Origin: Gilliamella apicola
Lineage (GTDB): Bacteria; Pseudomonadota; Gammaproteobacteria; Enterobacterales; Orbaceae
Length of the DNA stretch: 64,000 bases
Direction: 5' to 3'
NCBI RefSeq assembly: GCF_003202915.1
Contig: NZ_QGLP01000005.1
Span: forward strand, 412,721 to 476,720
Shown here: piece after piece, positions 26,915-35,770 of the stretch
Layout: each line of letters starts with the position of its first letter
Position numbering within the stretch: the first letter of the stretch is position 1
Position numbers and translations under genes: made by a program
Notes under the pieces: model-generated
What the model was told of the DNA's origin: nothing
The model's database searches: none
Seen by the model: only the letters and a program-made list of their open reading frames with translations

Positions 26915-26927
26915 GATAATAATTATC
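26915..26927 (-). promoter_or_regulatory. Fur-like palindrome upstream of Sel1 gene 3
   Basis: GATAATAATTATC, identical to the copy at 23230, again 69 nt before the start codon. Confidence 0.5.
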
Positions 26928-27026
26928 AATGTATTTAGAATAATTTATACAAAATTATTAATAGGATGGATATTTTGATTAAAATTAAAAATGCATTAAA
27001 TCATTTTTGATCTTGATGGAAAATAG

Positions 27027-27051
27027 AAAAAGTACTCATTGAGTGCTTTTT
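27027..27051 (-). terminator. Orphan Sel1-type terminator
   Basis: AAAAAGTACTC / GAGTGCTTTTT hairpin of the same family as the three Sel1 terminators, preceded by the same TTAAAAATGC-type sequence. No Sel1 gene lies upstream of it; instead the degraded IS3 element starts 13 bases away. It is the likely tail of a lost fourth unit. Confidence 0.7.
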
Positions 27052-27063
27052 GAAATATTGGAA

Positions 27064-27744
27064 TGTCGACACTATCTCATACAACAAAATTAAGGGGTAA
27101 CGCTTTATCTACAAGGTAAAACCCGCAGTGAACGAGTTTTACAGTACGAGTTAACGCCATCAGTATCTGGTAGATGGATAACACAATACTTCACAACAGA
27201 TTCATTGAAAACTAAAGATAATTACTGAAGATAAAGAGTTACTAGCCCTACGCAAAGAGAATAAACGGCTACTGATAGAAAACGATATCCTCAAGCAAGC
27301 CGCACTGATAATCGGGCTAAAATCGCAGTGATACAATCAAATCAACATCACCATTCATTGACTTGATTGTGTCGATGTTTAGGTATATCAAGGCATTACT
27401 TTTATTATTAGTGCAAAACTCTGCAACCAAATATTTTTTAGTATATATAAAATTTTGATAATCAATTATTTGATAGTCTTTTTGAGGTATTGGGTAACAC
27501 ACGCTCATTGAGCCATAAAGGATGGCTTTACGATAATGCCGTTGCTGAAGCGACATTTAATACAATTAAAATTGAATTTGTCAAAAATGAAATATTCTCC
27601 AATAGGAATGAACTACGACAACGTTTTTCTGCTTATGCATATTGGTACAACAACAATCAGCTATATTCATCTTTAGGTTAATTGACGACGAAGGCATTTA
27701 ATAAACAGTTACCCCTTAATTTTGTTGTATGAAAAGTGTAGGCA
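27064..27744 (+). mobile_element. Degraded IS3-family insertion sequence
   Basis: A 681-bp element bounded by inverted repeats of about 37 bp: TGTCGACACTATCTCATACA... on the left and the near complement ...TTGTATGAAAAGTGTAGGCA on the right, with TG/CA ends. Between them are an orfA tail (about 27214-27333, ELLALRKENKRLLIENDILK, the classic IS3 leucine zipper), a decayed orfB start (LCRCLGISRHYFY at about 27365) and an orfB DDE-region piece (27490-27681, GWLYDNAVAEATFNTIKIEF). About half of a normal IS3 element is missing, so it is dead. Confidence 0.82.
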
Positions 27745-28008
27745 TACCAACTTGGTCTTTAGTTATTGATAACTATTCTAACTTGTGCAGGATTATTTGG
27801 TCTACTGCGCTAGCTGATTCGTACTTGCACCGAATTCAAAACATAACACAGAATGGGTTACGTTGTAGGTAAGTGGATCTTACTTTAAGCCAGTAGGTAT
27901 TAATATATACGTTCATAGGATTTACTTAACCTTATTTTAACACTTAGGCGACCCATTTTTTATCGCTCTTTTTCATATTTATACCTTTATTTATTTTCAA
28001 GATAATAA
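27745..28008. other. Intergenic stretch, no gene seen
   Basis: No open frame of note. The end (27960-28000, with TTTTTCATATTTATA) resembles the stretch at 30220-30245, both just before a minus-strand terminator, suggesting duplicated 3' ends of two phage-type genes. Confidence 0.45.
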
Positions 28009-28026
28009 AAACCGCCTAAGCGGTTT
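28009..28026 (-). terminator. Terminator after SGNH hydrolase gene
   Basis: AAACCGCC / GGCGGTTT-type hairpin (AAACCGCCTAAGCGGTTT) with a U-rich tail on the minus strand, 137 bases past the stop of the gene at 28163. Confidence 0.7.
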
Positions 28027-28162
28027 AGTAATAATGAAACTTCAAAAGCTAAAAAAGAATTTCGTTTATCAAGATAAGTAGTTATTTTTATTATTTTTTA
28101 AAATGTATCTTTATTAATAATTACCTTTACGTCCGAACTCAATACCGTAAAAATAACGTTAA

Positions 28163-30001
28163 TTAATCGATGTTATCTTTGTACCATACCTCCGCCCTTG
28201 TTATATTAAATTGTGTTGAAATATCCTCATCTCGCGATACATTTTTACTAAAAATATTTCCAAAAATACCTGAAAATGGAAATGCAAACAGTGGCGAAAT
28301 AACATGATGACTTAATAAGCCATACTGTTCGTTTAATGAATTCATAATAATATTGTTAGATTTATCAATATAGAATTCTAATAATAATTTACAATTTGTT
28401 TTATCAATAAAAATTGGGATAATACCCTCTGCAGCGGTTGAATATGTTGTTTCATTTTTCTCAACCGATGTTCTAATGACATTCGCCGACAAACTAGATG
28501 CATTCAATTTAAACAACATAAATCCGTCATTATACATTTTTCGCATACCCTTGGTTTGTGTTAGTACAATTCCATTTTGTTCTGGTCCCTCAAATTCTAA
28601 ATATAAATATGTTTTTTTGCCATCAACAAATAATTGCAATGAGTCCTGTCCAATCTGATCATACAGATCTCTTCTAATATAATTGACTATATTCTTGCGC
28701 GCCGGGACCGTTGCGATACACCGAATAGGGCCGGATTTATATAATAAATTACGGGGATTTAAATTAGATTCGTAATTTTTAACGAAATCAAAAAAACCAA
28801 AATAAAAATCAGTTGTGTCAATTTGTTTATCTTTACCATAAATATATGACAATTTATTTAACCCATATTTTAAATCGCACAGATACCGGGGAACATCAAC
28901 CCCTCCATAACTGGTTTTCCCGTTTGTCATATCAAATCTAGGTAAGATCCTATAGGAGTTAACTACATCACTCATAATATCTTTGTGCATAACATAGCTA
29001 CCCGTGGCATTTTCATATGAAGCTTGACGATAAACGCACGCAACGTTGTTAGTTTCACACCAAACATAAACTTCCATGGTTGGCTGGTTAATGAATTTCT
29101 TAACATCTTTCGCGAGTACAATTGATAAATATTTTGTACCTGTGCCAGTGTATTGGCTGGCATAACCAAATGGAGAATTAGATTTACTATCCATAAAATT
29201 AATTGATTGATACTGTGTGGAATCATTAATAATAACGGTATTTGAATATAAACGACTTGCTAGCCACATTGCTTGATATTTATGCCCCAAATCACCAAAA
29301 TGTAATCCGTCGGGTTGCAATTCCCCCCATTTATATTGATTGTTATTTTGTAACCAACTAATCATTGCATTGGATAAATCAAAAAATGGGATATTATATT
29401 TTTGGGCTAAATATTCTTTAGCTTGATTATATTGTTGAGTAACATCTATTTTATCCCTTTCGCTTCCGTCCTTTTTTGATAGGTATGTTAGATTACATGA
29501 TAGCAACACAGGGGTTGAATCATCTTTTATAACTTTTTTAATTAATAGCTCTGTTTGATTAATATATCGATATAGCCGATTAGTTCTAGCGGCGTCATTT
29601 AGTCCAAAGTTGATGATAACCATATCACATACTCCGTAGTACGGATTTTTTGTGATATTGGCCTCATAATTATCTGTTGCCCAACCGTTTTCTATTCGTT
29701 GTCCGCTAAATCCTGCATTAAAAACGTTTATATTATTATTATGATACATTTCTCTAAGCAACAATTGTAACTGAGCTGGCCACGCATTAGGGGCATTGAG
29801 ATTATGATCTGTTCCTGTAATATTTTTTTTATGGTTTGTTGTATTGATACCATCGGTGGTCGAATCACCATAACATGCAATTTTAACATCTTCCCCGGCC
29901 GCCATTTTTGCCATTATTAGATGTAGCTTATTGTAGTCTTCGGGGAAAGTATCTAATATCCGCTGTTTACTTTCACCGGTTTGTTGCTTAATGACTGACA
30001 T
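28163..30001 (-). CDS. SGNH/GDSL hydrolase, phage tail-spike-like
   Basis: 612 residues. The N-terminal ~240 residues form an SGNH esterase: block I ACYGDSTTDG (Ser about 45), block III FGLND, and block V PDGLHFGDLGH with the Asp-His pair. Such enzymes remove acyl groups from glycans. The remaining ~370 residues are beta-rich without a clear family. Similar SGNH proteins occur at the ends of phage tails, where they trim surface polysaccharide. GGAGA lies before the ATG. It has its own terminator, and it lies on the far side of the putative attachment site, so it may belong to an older prophage or host locus. Confidence 0.75.
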   Translation of the reverse strand: MSVIKQQTGESKQRILDTFPEDYNKLHLIMAKMAAGEDVKIACYGDSTTDGINTTNHKKNITGTDHNLNAPNAWPAQLQLLLREMYHNNNINVFNAGFSGQRIENGWATDNYEANITKNPYYGVCDMVIINFGLNDAARTNRLYRYINQTELLIKKVIKDDSTPVLLSCNLTYLSKKDGSERDKIDVTQQYNQAKEYLAQKYNIPFFDLSNAMISWLQNNNQYKWGELQPDGLHFGDLGHKYQAMWLASRLYSNTVIINDSTQYQSINFMDSKSNSPFGYASQYTGTGTKYLSIVLAKDVKKFINQPTMEVYVWCETNNVACVYRQASYENATGSYVMHKDIMSDVVNSYRILPRFDMTNGKTSYGGVDVPRYLCDLKYGLNKLSYIYGKDKQIDTTDFYFGFFDFVKNYESNLNPRNLLYKSGPIRCIATVPARKNIVNYIRRDLYDQIGQDSLQLFVDGKKTYLYLEFEGPEQNGIVLTQTKGMRKMYNDGFMLFKLNASSLSANVIRTSVEKNETTYSTAAEGIIPIFIDKTNCKLLLEFYIDKSNNIIMNSLNEQYGLLSHHVISPLFAFPFSGIFGNIFSKNVSRDEDISTQFNITRAEVWYKDNID

Positions 30002-30254
30002 GATTTATCTCCTTACATATTCATATTGTATTATTTTGGGGAAGTGTTTTGATTTTAACTGGTAACTTCTATTACTGCTTTTTAGTTACTAAATAATTAT
30101 CTTTGTTAAATCATTTTTAGCCAATTAAGCAAAATTGTGACAAATTGAAATACAATACGAAAAGAGATTGTCGATCTGTTAAGCAAAAATCAGTTACTGT
30201 TATTAATCACCTTTACCGACTTTTTCATATTTATATCTTTTTTAGATAATGAAA

Positions 30255-30271
30255 AACTACCGAAGGTAGTT
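30255..30271 (-). terminator. Terminator downstream of decayed frame
   Basis: AACTACCGAAGGTAGTT hairpin with UUUUUC tail on the minus strand, 45 bases past the stop of the open frame ending at 30316. Confidence 0.65.
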
Positions 30272-30315
30272 ATTGAATGGTGAGTTTATTCATCATTTAG
30301 TTATCCCTTCTCCTT

Positions 30316-30651
30316 TTATAGCTGATATTCTTGAGGTGACATTTTTCTACTACTATATTTTTTATTTGATACTCTATAATGATTAGTATTTGGTATATAA
30401 TTTTCTTGAAAATCTAAATCAATATTATTCATTTCAGCTATCATTTTCACATAACCTCTTATTAATCTTTGGCTAAACTCATACCATCTAGGTCGCTTTC
30501 TATCTGCGTGGCGAACAATGATTGCTCCATAATCTAATTTTGTTAAATTATTAATTTTTGAACTCTGTTTTTTATTGTAAACAACTGAAATGTTTAATGG
30601 CTTACATATTGATTGATAAGATGTATAAATATTAATTTTATGTCTAAAAAA
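30316..30651 (-). pseudogene. Truncated open frame, probable phage gene remnant
   Basis: A 111-codon open stretch on the minus strand with no usable start: it opens just after a TGA at 30652 and has internal Met only near residue 75. It reads NLTKLDYGAIIVRHADRKRP, then WYEFSQRLIRGYVKM. The downstream terminator at 30255 supports a former gene. I do not recognise the family. It is next to the tRNA-Glu-like remnant. Confidence 0.4.
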
Positions 30652-30795
30652 TCAACTCTATCGGCTATAGACCATTGAATGCTAATTAGTTAAGCCAATT
30701 TTCAAACAAGGGCACAATTTGGTCACAAGATGAAAACAAGGATAATCTACAGTTAGACTTACTAATAGTAACTAAAGGATGATAATAGAATTTTA

Positions 30796-30814
30796 TGGCG
30801 TCCCCTACAGGATT
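30796..30814 (-). other. Putative prophage attachment site (tRNA-Glu 3' end remnant)
   Basis: The minus strand reads AATCCTGTAGGGGACGCCA. The last 11 bases (AGGGGACGCCA) equal the 3' end of enteric tRNA-Glu as I remember it, and AATCC before them fits the T arm. No tRNA body is present. tRNA 3' ends are common integrase targets, and this spot lies just beyond the tail fibre genes where attR is often found. No integrase is in the window, so it is a candidate only. Confidence 0.45.
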
Positions 30815-30993
30815 AAAAATAAATACATAACAATTTGATTAACAAAACTAAATAATAAAACAAAAATAAAAACACCGTTAAAAATACCGTTAGAATTTTT
30901 AATTTATTCAATCCACCTCTCAAAATTCCACATCAATAATTCACATCAAAGTATTTTACTTTATGATATATAAAACAAACTATTTTTAATCTT
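30815..30993. other. Short AT-rich intergenic region
   Basis: Contains two near copies of CACCGTTAAAAATACCGTTAG spacing about 14 bases, perhaps binding sites near an attachment core. No gene seen. Confidence 0.35.
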
Positions 30994-31239
30994 ATGATAA
31001 CAATCAAATACACTATACCGATTTATGTACGAATGACGCCCGACGATTACGATGACGAAATCGCTGGCGAATGCTACATAATCAACAGCCACGACGATCA
31101 CAATTACGTGTTCTACCAAAATGATAAAACTATGTTTGATATCGCTGATTTTGTGATGTTGTCTGATGCTGTTGAATATTGTAAGTTGAAGATTGATGCG
31201 GTGGTGGTTAACTCAATTCTGGCTTTTCTGGAAAAATAA
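30994..31239 (+). CDS. Hypothetical 81-residue protein
   Basis: Not recognised. A small acidic protein (MTPDDYDDEIAGECYII) with no membrane segment, on the strand opposite to the tail genes and overlapping the end of the neighbouring minus-strand gene by 32 nt. No strong Shine-Dalgarno is present before ATG 30994. It could be a small phage accessory gene at the prophage edge. Confidence 0.45.
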   Translation: MITIKYTIPIYVRMTPDDYDDEIAGECYIINSHDDHNYVFYQNDKTMFDIADFVMLSDAVEYCKLKIDAVVVNSILAFLEK

Positions 31240-31414
31240 CAGCTTCACCATCATTTTTTACCCAATCCCCACTATCATTAATTATATAATTATCAGCCGG
31301 TGGGGTTGAATTTTTCAGAACCACAAACCCTGCAGGGCATTTTGGTTCATTATCATTATAAAAATGAATTTCAACAAACGAATCTCCAATTTTACCAAAG
31401 ACAATTTTTTTCAT
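31208..31414 (-). CDS. Small protein following tail fibre gene
   Basis: 68 residues from ATG 31414, chosen because TTGGAG lies six bases upstream; a TTG at 31435 would overlap the fibre gene. It has a compact beta-like sequence with CPAGFVVLKNSTPPADNYIIN. Small proteins directly after tail fibres are often fibre accessory or capping proteins. It starts one base after the tail fibre stop, so the two are translationally close. Family not recognised. Confidence 0.6.
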   Translation of the reverse strand: MKKIVFGKIGDSFVEIHFYNDNEPKCPAGFVVLKNSTPPADNYIINDSGDWVKNDGEAVIFPEKPELS

Positions 31415-31415
31415 T

Positions 31416-32345
31416 TTATACTCCAATTTTAACAATTATCAATCTATATGGTAGTGATGTCATAACATTGTCGGCACCTGATGGGTTCCCATCATGAAAA
31501 CATCGAGCTCTTACAGATGAATTACCTGTTTGGATAACGATTTTATTTCCGTAACTATTTGTTTTTACACCGTACCCACCATTACTAAAAACCATTTCAT
31601 CATGTTTATACCACACTCCAGATTCATAAAACTCGACCCATGAATTAACTAAATTTGTATTGAAGGGATTGTCTATAACTATGCGTTGATTTGTATAAAG
31701 TAAAGCCGGCTCAGATACAGAGCCGTCCGGATACAAAATAACTGATTGACCACAGAATTTATTGATATTTGCTGATGTAATGACCTCATAAAAAGGTTGC
31801 TTACCATCTGGGGTTGAGCAGCGGTAGTAAATACGAGGGATCTTGCTTTGAACAACAGCTAATTTTTCAACATACAAACCCTTAGTCCAAGCCGGATAAA
31901 CAACGAGGCTCGCCGAGTCATTTCTATTTTTTTGTAGTTCTGGGAATGATGTTGTTCTCATTCCATAGCAACCACCTGCCAATATGTTGTCTGGATTATT
32001 TAACGGTACGCCAGTGTATGAGCCGATACCGTAGTCTCCAGTACCTAAAACCGGTTTACCATTAATTGTTGGCATTTTTTTGAACTCAACACTATCACCT
32101 ACCGAATAAGTTGAAACTTCATTATCAACAATTCTAGTGGCAGGTAAAGCCCCTACACTGATATCATCACTTAATTTATTTATATCTGTGACGATTTTGT
32201 GCAATGTTTTGAATTTAGAACCAAAACGATTAGCAGTGAAATCATTTTGGCTATTCACAAATTCATCAACAATAATTGTGTTATCATTTAAATCAGCTAA
32301 ATCATTGGATGGAAACTGATTAAATGTGTTTTGTCGTTGTGCCAT
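31416..32345 (-). CDS. Phage tail fibre protein
   Basis: 309 residues. The N-terminal ~60 residues are Asn/Asp-rich and probably attach to the tail; the rest is beta-rich with Gly/Tyr/Ser turns (KPVLGTGDYGIGSYTGVPL, GGYGVKTNSYGNKIVIQTG) typical of fibre shafts and receptor-binding tips. It lies 11 nt after the tail-tip protein gene. It would bind the host surface. GGAGATAAA precedes the ATG. The short length suggests a side or tip fibre rather than a long tail fibre. Confidence 0.7.
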   Translation of the reverse strand: MAQRQNTFNQFPSNDLADLNDNTIIVDEFVNSQNDFTANRFGSKFKTLHKIVTDINKLSDDISVGALPATRIVDNEVSTYSVGDSVEFKKMPTINGKPVLGTGDYGIGSYTGVPLNNPDNILAGGCYGMRTTSFPELQKNRNDSASLVVYPAWTKGLYVEKLAVVQSKIPRIYYRCSTPDGKQPFYEVITSANINKFCGQSVILYPDGSVSEPALLYTNQRIVIDNPFNTNLVNSWVEFYESGVWYKHDEMVFSNGGYGVKTNSYGNKIVIQTGNSSVRARCFHDGNPSGADNVMTSLPYRLIIVKIGV

Positions 32346-32356
32346 TTTATCTCCTA

Positions 32357-34861
32357 TTATTCAGTAAAATAACCGTTTTCACGGTCATATTCATATATGC
32401 GAGAATCATAGTTAGTTAAATTCACATGATAAACGCCGTTATTAAATTGTTTTTTTGTCAGAATAAATTCGGTTGGCTCTTCTGAAATTATTTCAGTGAT
32501 GATAAATATTGAGCCACATTGAATATCAATGTTATTCGCCACATATGCATCAGCATAATCAGCTACAAAAGAGTTTTTATTATGAGATGTAATGTTGATC
32601 CAGTTGCTCGGATAACCGCCTTTATTAGTGATTGCAACACGATACATCTTATTAGGGTCTAACGTTAATTCTTGATCTACATAAAACGTTTTATTTTCAA
32701 TACGAATAATTTCGCCGCTAACAATCGTTTCATCGTAAGTATCGGACCAAAGTACCAAATCCCCTTTATCGACCAGATTAGCATCATTAATCACCTCATC
32801 CTCTATCAATGTACGTTCATAGATTAAGCGTCTAATTTCAAGCTGTGCACGATTCATCGCTTGTTCATAGTTGCGACAACCAGATAATTGAAGCTTATTT
32901 GGTCTGAACGCACAACCTTTTATAATTTGATTATTTACTATGCGTAAGTCGATATAAGCCTTTTTATCTGTGCCTTTAGGTCTATCCTTACTTGAATCGA
33001 TATACTCTACTTGAACACCGTCAAATGTTGATGGTAAGCTAGATTTTTTCTGAACAGTTCCGCCAGTATCACTTTTCACTAGATTGAGTGAGTTAAACAT
33101 AGCAACTGGACGCAACTTCTCTTCATTTCGTGCAAATCGCCATTTTTGGCCATCTCGATAAACATACACTCTTGCGGCATTACAGATAGTTTCGATTCTC
33201 TGTCCTAACGACACATCAATATCATCAAATGAGAAATCAAAATAACCAAGCCTTTCATTAAACGACTTTAATTTTTCATCTATTGCATAAAGCGAATCCA
33301 AATCCAGTTCATTTGGGTCACGACCAAAAACGGCAACAAATTGATGGAGCACGGCATCAGCGAATGATCGTGACGGTTTGAGCGTGTAGTCAATTTGTTT
33401 AGTGTTGCGATTATATGAGATAGTTTTACGAGTTGCTTCAACGTTGAATTTCAGCTCTTTCAATGAAGTTGCTTGCGATGTTGCTCTAGTTCTAACGTAA
33501 ATTAACGTGTCTTTCACTCTATAATTGTAATCGAAATCAACAATATAGACATTTTCAACCTTAACTTGGTCTGACAAATCACTTTTACCGTTATTCAATC
33601 GTCCAATGATTAGCGCGTATTTATTTTTGCCTCGACTAGGTTTAATCTTAACAGTAATACTTTGTGGTTCATACGTATCTAACCATTCGCCCCAAAGTGT
33701 TGTTTCACGAGTTCCCGGTACTTCATTCCCAAAATCATCAATTACCCACCATACGAATTGACATAAAACATCACCTTTCAAACCGCGTTGGAATACTAAA
33801 TCAGTCCATATCTCAGTACCGGCTTCTGGTAAAATAAAAGCGTCAGTGTATACGCCACCCGTGTGTTGAACTGTTACGTACGTCTTATCGACCGTGAATT
33901 TTCTGATGAGGCCATTCTTAGGCTCAAATCTTAATCGGTGAACATTATTCGCGATTAATACTGGTTGATTGTTTTCTATTGTAGTTGACATCAATGTCGC
34001 CCTATACACAACATTTCCTCGATATGTCTTTTCAGACCTCGTGGTAATAGTTGCGCGAACAATGAAATGTATTTCGACAGGTTTGGGTAAATTAAATAAA
34101 TAATCAACATTATCTTCACTATTCAATGTCATGGTAACCGTGTCATCTTTCAGCTTTAAACCTACTAGGTTTTTATATGCCTTTTCAAATAAAACTTCAT
34201 TCGAAAGATTTGGAGGTACCAACTCTTGACCGTCCACCTCGGCACTTGGAAATTGATATCTAACAACAGGGATGATATCGCCGGGATGATAAACAGTGTA
34301 AGCTGTGCCAGCTATTTTATCTAATAGCGTTTGATCATATTTGAATTTGTCGAATTCGTAATAACCGACACCAACACAAAATAGATGCTCAATATATTTA
34401 ACGTTGTTTATGTACTCAGAGCCGGCAGGATTAACAATATCTGGATAAGAGCGGACACAGCCGTAAATGTCCGGTTTTGCTTGATATAGACGAGCAATAT
34501 TGGTTTGCCCCGTCAATTTGTTGTTAGTGCTATCCTTTTGCTCGCCACTATTGTTGGGCACTTTTGGTTTTGGCGTTAATGCATATGCAACAACAGCAGC
34601 AACAACGGCAACAACGATAGCGACAACAGTAGACGCTTGTTGTCTATTTACTATGACGATTTTATCAAATACCGTTGCTGTGCGTGATAAATCAAATGTC
34701 AGCGGATCGATTTTTTCGCCATTTAGATAAATATCGATTGTTTGATGATTAAGGCTTTTAGGTAGATGATTTTTTATGTTTTGAAAAAGAGAAAGGGAGG
34801 TATTTAAATCATAACGTTCATTGCCCGTTAGCCCATTTGGGTCTTTACAATAAATCAGCAT
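32357..34861 (-). CDS. Phage tail tip/host-specificity protein (lambda J-like)
   Basis: 834 residues from ATG 34861. I prefer this start to an ATG at 34972 because the latter would overlap the NlpC-like gene by over 100 nt; from 34861 the overlap is 17 nt. Near residue 90 lies a hydrophobic Ala/Val run (VVAIVVAVVAAVVAYAL) common to J-like central tail proteins, then GQTNIARLYQAKPDIYGCVRSYPD, typical of this class. The protein forms the tail-tip hub that contacts the host. Order J-like, fibre follows the standard siphovirus layout. Confidence 0.8.
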   Translation of the reverse strand: MLIYCKDPNGLTGNERYDLNTSLSLFQNIKNHLPKSLNHQTIDIYLNGEKIDPLTFDLSRTATVFDKIVIVNRQQASTVVAIVVAVVAAVVAYALTPKPKVPNNSGEQKDSTNNKLTGQTNIARLYQAKPDIYGCVRSYPDIVNPAGSEYINNVKYIEHLFCVGVGYYEFDKFKYDQTLLDKIAGTAYTVYHPGDIIPVVRYQFPSAEVDGQELVPPNLSNEVLFEKAYKNLVGLKLKDDTVTMTLNSEDNVDYLFNLPKPVEIHFIVRATITTRSEKTYRGNVVYRATLMSTTIENNQPVLIANNVHRLRFEPKNGLIRKFTVDKTYVTVQHTGGVYTDAFILPEAGTEIWTDLVFQRGLKGDVLCQFVWWVIDDFGNEVPGTRETTLWGEWLDTYEPQSITVKIKPSRGKNKYALIIGRLNNGKSDLSDQVKVENVYIVDFDYNYRVKDTLIYVRTRATSQATSLKELKFNVEATRKTISYNRNTKQIDYTLKPSRSFADAVLHQFVAVFGRDPNELDLDSLYAIDEKLKSFNERLGYFDFSFDDIDVSLGQRIETICNAARVYVYRDGQKWRFARNEEKLRPVAMFNSLNLVKSDTGGTVQKKSSLPSTFDGVQVEYIDSSKDRPKGTDKKAYIDLRIVNNQIIKGCAFRPNKLQLSGCRNYEQAMNRAQLEIRRLIYERTLIEDEVINDANLVDKGDLVLWSDTYDETIVSGEIIRIENKTFYVDQELTLDPNKMYRVAITNKGGYPSNWINITSHNKNSFVADYADAYVANNIDIQCGSIFIITEIISEEPTEFILTKKQFNNGVYHVNLTNYDSRIYEYDRENGYFTE

Positions 34862-35261
34862 ATTTATAATATTCCACTTTTGTATACATTTTTTCGATTG
34901 CGTCGATTTTGTTATATTGAACTTGTCCACCCTGCTCGCCGTTCCCCTTTGCATGTAATGCGTGATTATCAATGACTATTCCAACGTGGGTTGGTGTATC
35001 ACCCAGATAAGCAAGGAATACGGCATTGTTAATTTTTCCGCACGGCAACCAATGACGTCTGGCTTCTGGTAATGCCTCAACTTGCAATGTGGTTTGTTTA
35101 TCTTCATAACCAGTAATCGGCGTCAGTTCAATACCTAAAACATGGCGATAATACAGAATTACTAAACCCCAACAGTCCATTTGCTCAAACGTACTAGCTC
35201 TATCGACCCATCTAGCACCAATTGATTTTTTAATAAATTCATTTACTGTCATTTTATGCAT
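34845..35261 (-). CDS. NlpC/P60-like tail assembly peptidase (lambda K-like)
   Basis: 138 residues from ATG 35261, preceded by AGAGGA seven bases away. The catalytic pair is visible as DCWGLVILYY (Cys) and THVGIVIDNHALHAKG (His), the NlpC/P60 pattern. In lambda-type tails the K protein cleaves during tail-tip assembly or cuts peptidoglycan at entry. It overlaps the upstream tail gene by 8 nt and the downstream tip gene by 17 nt, indicating tight translational coupling. Confidence 0.85.
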   Translation of the reverse strand: MHKMTVNEFIKKSIGARWVDRASTFEQMDCWGLVILYYRHVLGIELTPITGYEDKQTTLQVEALPEARRHWLPCGKINNAVFLAYLGDTPTHVGIVIDNHALHAKGNGEQGGQVQYNKIDAIEKMYTKVEYYKYADLL

Positions 35262-35766
35262 ATGCAAGTCCTCTGTATTCCTCAAGGGTGTAGATGGGGT
35301 TACTCTCTGTGTTTCTTGGTTTTGCTAAAATCATCGGGTTATCATCGCTAGCCGATATTTCAACAGTTGTTCGATTAAATCTAACCCCGGATTCCGAAAC
35401 ATACAGAGCATATCGTTGTGTTGGTTTATTCATTGATAACTCATTATATTGCTCATAAATCATAGAGATAGGCGATTGCCAACCGAATGGAGAAATCGAA
35501 TTGATTATTTTTTTAAATTCATCACCGACATAAATACGTGAAAATTGAATAGTTAATTTTGGCATTAACTCAGAACCCTGATCTGGCAAATTAATTTTTG
35601 CAGCAACTGGAATATATTCATTACCGCCAAATATAATTGGTTTAAATTGATTCAAAACTAGGCGTACCGGCTCTCTAAACTCAGGATGATTAAAAGTGAC
35701 GGTGTCATATTCTTCCGCGGGATTTTTCTGAGTGAAAAACTCTCTCTGCTCTTGTGAAATCGGCAT
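35254..35766 (-). CDS. Minor tail protein, DUF1833-like
   Basis: 170 residues, beta-rich, with the FTFNHPEF-type start (DTVTFNHPEFREPVRLVLNQ) and PKLTIQFSRI core seen in DUF1833 tail proteins, the functional counterpart of lambda L near the tail tip. Located between the M-like gene and the NlpC-like gene, as expected. No catalytic motif. Ends with ATGCATAA, sharing bases with the next start. Confidence 0.72.
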   Translation of the reverse strand: MPISQEQREFFTQKNPAEEYDTVTFNHPEFREPVRLVLNQFKPIIFGGNEYIPVAAKINLPDQGSELMPKLTIQFSRIYVGDEFKKIINSISPFGWQSPISMIYEQYNELSMNKPTQRYALYVSESGVRFNRTTVEISASDDNPMILAKPRNTESNPIYTLEEYRGLAYA

Positions 35767-35770
35767 TTAA

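Noticed and set aside
27490-27681. Independent gene of 63 codons
   Set aside because: It is a fragment of an IS3-type OrfB lying between the element's terminal repeats.
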